Shown here one piece after another: positions 14,710-16,720 of a stretch of 16,720 nt of DNA. The stretch's first letter is position 1. Each line of letters opens with the position of its first letter. The translations under genes and the position numbers were made by a program. The notes beneath the pieces are model-generated. The model was not told the DNA's origin. It was given only the letters and a program-made list of their open reading frames with translations, and did not search any database. The stretch comes from Candidatus Mediterraneibacter stercorigallinarum (lineage in GTDB: Bacteria; Bacillota; Clostridia; Lachnospirales; Lachnospiraceae), in assembly GCA_019116185.1 (NCBI GenBank), contig DXCD01000001.1, positions 1-16,720 of the forward strand, given 5' to 3'.

Positions 14710-14720
14710 ACAGTGTGCAG

Positions 14721-15767
14721 TCAGCGGGAACGGGAGTTTCCCACACAGCGGCACCAGTGCCCGAAATCACCACTGTCGTTCCGCTCTTCGTCGGTGAGTT
14801 CGGGGAAAGCTGCGCAGGAACGGGTAAAACGTGGAAAGCCGAACAGATCTGCAGCGCGTGCCTCCTGCGGCGCATAGACACCGGGAACCCCCAGCCATGT
14901 GCGCCCCTCTTCCTCAATAAGCATGAGATGATTGTAGTTGTGATATCCGTGAAGAAGGAAGCTGTTGTTGGCGAGCGGCCAGAACCTCCGCGGCAGCCGG
15001 GCAATGTCCGAGCGCTGGATTTTTCTTGCGGAGGGATGCCCGGGAGGTCCATCAGCTTCATCAGGCTCAGAATGTTCAGAATGCTCAGTCGGCCGTGAGG
15101 GCGCTGAGACCGGCAGCGGTTCTTCCGGTTCTTCGGGAATTTTTTTGTCAGCCACTACAGAGGTGCTTTCCGAAGCATTTTCTTCGGGGCTGCCGTCTTC
15201 TGCTGCGAGGATTTCCGGGGGAGCGCAGGTTTCTTCCGGCTGGCGGATATTATCAGAAGGCAGTGCAGACTCTTCCTCCGATTCGGGCAGAGTGATGTGC
15301 GGGAGCTCTTCTCCGGCAGAAGCTGTGTCAGAAAGCGCCGGGTTTTTCTCCGCTGTATCTGAGAGGACGCGTGCTTCAGAGGCGATTTTCAGCTTGCCCA
15401 TATCCACGTCAAAGAAAAATGCGGACGCCATCCAGAACAGAGCGGACTGTCCTCCGGGCAGGCGGAGAAAGAATCCGTCGATCTGCGGCAGGGGGCGGCC
15501 TTCGGGAAAGCGGGACTCTGCAATCGGGAGCCGGGCGGAGACATTTTTCCTGAAACAGTTCAGAACAGCGATCTGTTCTGCGATCAGGTCAGCGTCATCC
15601 CGGTAAAATGCGTACAGCTCCAGGGAGGCGCCGTTTCCCACGGGGATGCCGCGGGCATGGATCTGGAGGATGCAGGAGCGGTAATGCCGGGAAACCTTGA
15701 TGAAGCCGACATTTCTCCTGCGTTTATTGTTTTCATATTCATAAAGATAAAAAGTACCGGAATTCAT
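14721..15767 (-). CDS. DUF6128-like two-domain protein of unknown function
   Basis: This protein of 348 residues resembles the DUF6128 family that I associate with Lachnospiraceae; no function is known. The N-terminal part (about 1-130) begins TFYLYEYENNKRRRNVGFIKV and looks like a beta-rich domain with IDGFFLRL. Residues about 131-245 form an acidic, Pro/Ser/Glu-rich linker. The C-terminal domain (246-341) starts KIQRSDIARLPRRFWPLANNSFLLHGYHNYNHL, continues LGVPGVYAPQEARAADLFGFPRF, and ends LTDEERNDSGDFGHWCR. There is no signal peptide or membrane segment. AGAGGTAA precedes ATG at 15767 (minus strand). It is convergent to dgt and divergent from tadA, so it is a single-gene unit. The gene is real by its domain-like conservation; the family name is from memory. 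Confidence 0.8.
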   Translation of the reverse strand: MNSGTFYLYEYENNKRRRNVGFIKVSRHYRSCILQIHARGIPVGNGASLELYAFYRDDADLIAEQIAVLNCFRKNVSARLPIAESRFPEGRPLPQIDGFFLRLPGGQSALFWMASAFFFDVDMGKLKIASEARVLSDTAEKNPALSDTASAGEELPHITLPESEEESALPSDNIRQPEETCAPPEILAAEDGSPEENASESTSVVADKKIPEEPEEPLPVSAPSRPTEHSEHSEPDEADGPPGHPSARKIQRSDIARLPRRFWPLANNSFLLHGYHNYNHLMLIEEEGRTWLGVPGVYAPQEARAADLFGFPRFTRSCAAFPELTDEERNDSGDFGHWCRCVGNSRSR

Positions 15768-15848
15768 ATATTACCTCTGGTCTTGTCTCTTTTCAGTCTA
15801 GTGTATTCGCTGACCGGGAGAAAAAGAACAGCGGATGAAAGGGATGTT

Positions 15849-16385
15849 ATGGAAGGAATGGAAAAAGACTGCTGCGGAAAGCAGAAAAAAGCAGATGAAA
15901 AATATATGAGGCAGGCGCTGCGGCAGGCGAAGAAGGCGTATGACCTCAATGAGACGCCCATCGGCTGTGTGATCGTGCACGACGGAAAGATCATCGGAAG
16001 GGGATACAACCGCAGAAATACAGATAAGAATCCGCTGGCGCATGCTGAGATCACGGCGATCAGGAAGGCGAGCAGGAAGATGGGAGACTGGCGTCTGGAA
16101 GAGTGCACGCTCTATGTGACTCTGGAGCCATGTCAGATGTGCGCCGGAGCAATCGTTCAGTCACGCGTAACCCGGGTTGTGGTCGGGTGCATGAATCCGA
16201 AAGCGGGATGTGCGGGATCGATCCTGAATCTCCTGGATATGAAGGAATTTAACCATCAGGTGCAGCTTGAGACCGGTGTGCTGGGAGATGAGTGCAGTAC
16301 GCTGATGAAGGACTTTTTTAAAGAGCTGCGGGCAGTGCAGAAGATGCGGAAAAAGAGTGCGGCAGACAGGAAGACAGCCGGCTGA
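15849..16385 (+). CDS. tadA: tRNA-specific adenosine deaminase
   Basis: This zinc enzyme converts A34 to inosine in the wobble position of tRNA-Arg(ACG), which is needed to read CGN codons. The catalytic motifs are complete: HAEI (65-68; zinc ligand H65 and catalytic E67) and PCQMCAGA (94-101; C95 and C98). NETPIGCVIV and RGYNRRNT match the family. ATG 15849 with AAAGGG at 15838-15843 gives 178 residues, about 15-20 longer at the N-terminus than compact homologues; ATG 15858 is also possible. A much longer in-frame reading back to 15657 crosses the divergent gene and has no support. It ends inside its own terminator hairpin, and the SRP RNA gene follows on the opposite strand. Confidence 0.95.
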   Translation: MEGMEKDCCGKQKKADEKYMRQALRQAKKAYDLNETPIGCVIVHDGKIIGRGYNRRNTDKNPLAHAEITAIRKASRKMGDWRLEECTLYVTLEPCQMCAGAIVQSRVTRVVVGCMNPKAGCAGSILNLLDMKEFNHQVQLETGVLGDECSTLMKDFFKELRAVQKMRKKSAADRKTAG

Positions 16386-16416
16386 TGCGAAAGCGTTCAG
16401 CCGGCTGTTTTATCTT
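16376..16416 (+). terminator. Terminator of tadA
   Basis: AGCCGGCTGA (16376-16385) and TCAGCCGGCT (16397-16406) form a perfect 10-pair stem around an 11-base loop, followed by GTTTTATCTT. The left arm contains the tadA stop codon. Confidence 0.88.
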
Positions 16417-16438
16417 GAAATACATTATTTTCTTTTTT

Positions 16439-16698
16439 CGTGCATTGCGCTTCGAACTTGACCAACAGACGTTACCCCGGCAGTTAACTCAGTCCAGGCA
16501 CCCTCACGGCACCCGGGAGGTCCTGCTTAGTGCTGCTTCGTTCCCGACCTGACACGGTTCACAAGTTCCCGTCGCGTGAGACCCGGACTTCAACGTCACT
16601 TACCGGGGGCAGCTCTGCCGGCTGCCGCCCTCTGCGCAATATCACCCCTGCTATAGCGGATTGCAGGTACAAGGTACCGCTAACACCCCGGCTGCACG
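16439..16698 (-). ncRNA. ffs: Signal recognition particle RNA, large Firmicute type
   Basis: This RNA is the scaffold of the signal recognition particle; it binds Ffh and targets ribosomes making membrane proteins to FtsY. Read on the minus strand, the hallmark helix 8 is GTCAGGTCGGGAACGAAGCA (16551 down to 16532), with the GGAA tetraloop. The 5' part resembles the Alu domain of B. subtilis scRNA (GTTAGCGGTACC, CTGCAATCCGCTATAGCAGG), and the 3' part has GCCTGGACTGAGTTAACTGCC. The ends CGTGCA (16698-16693) and TGCACG (16444-16439) pair to close the molecule, giving about 260 nucleotides; exact ends are estimated. The tetraloop is closed by G-C where the E. coli and B. subtilis RNAs have C-G. 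It is convergent with tadA. Confidence 0.95.
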
Positions 16699-16705
16699 AG
16701 TCTTA

Positions 16706-16711
16706 ATTTTA
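16706..16711 (-). promoter_or_regulatory. Probable -10 element of the SRP RNA gene
   Basis: On the minus strand TAAAAT lies 7 bases before the estimated RNA 5' end at about 16698. The -35 element would lie beyond the end of the window. Confidence 0.45.
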
Positions 16712-16720
16712 CATGGTTTT

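Noticed and set aside
14630..14720. Tandem array or CRISPR-like repeat after dgt
   Set aside because: Only two imperfect copies of 17 bases; no array.
14965..15606. 213-codon plus-strand frame rich in Ser and Gly
   Set aside because: It is the mirror of the acidic linker of the minus-strand DUF6128-like gene; low complexity and no ribosome site.
15657..15848. N-terminal extension of tadA
   Set aside because: It lies across the 5' part of the minus-strand gene and the shared promoter region, and no homology to TadA is visible before 15849.

Overview
The window looks like chromosomal core DNA from a Gram-positive anaerobe of the class Clostridia, most likely family Lachnospiraceae. I infer this from the F-ATP synthase operon order and sequence style, the long Firmicute-type SRP RNA with an Alu domain, the strong GGAGG-type ribosome sites, and a protein that resembles the Lachnospiraceae DUF6128 family. 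No species can be fixed from sequence reading alone. I see no insertion sequence, phage gene or CRISPR array.

Region 1 (about 236-6749) is a complete eight-gene F1Fo ATP synthase operon in the order a, c, b, delta, alpha, gamma, beta, epsilon, closed by a strong terminator. Most junctions are tight. The two exceptions are an AT-rich 124-base spacer before subunit c and a long perfect hairpin between gamma and beta. Subunit c lacks the usual Na+ ligands, so the enzyme is predicted to be H+-driven. Subunit a has a well-placed ribosome site but an ACG where the start codon should be.

Region 2 (6849-8841) is a phosphate uptake unit: a PiT-family permease and its DUF47/PhoU-like partner. It is preceded by a near-consensus sigma-A promoter with a palindrome in the spacer. 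A leader follows that holds a terminator-like hairpin and a possible competing antiterminator pairing. This is the best candidate in the window for an undescribed regulatory element.

Region 3 (8982-13050) is a likely four-gene unit: a GAF-GGDEF-EAL protein whose EAL domain has lost key residues, a 4'-phosphopantetheinyl transferase, a membrane-anchored VanY-type D,D-carboxypeptidase, and an HTH protein with a long acidic linker and a conserved-looking C-terminal domain of unknown function. The first three are translationally coupled or nearly so.

Region 4 (13223-16720) holds a dGTPase (plus strand), a DUF6128-like protein (minus strand), a tRNA adenosine deaminase (plus strand) and the SRP RNA gene (minus strand, convergent with tadA). 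Housekeeping functions dominate. I found no new defence, mobile or biosynthetic system. The observations worth following up are regulatory RNA structures and degenerate signalling domains.
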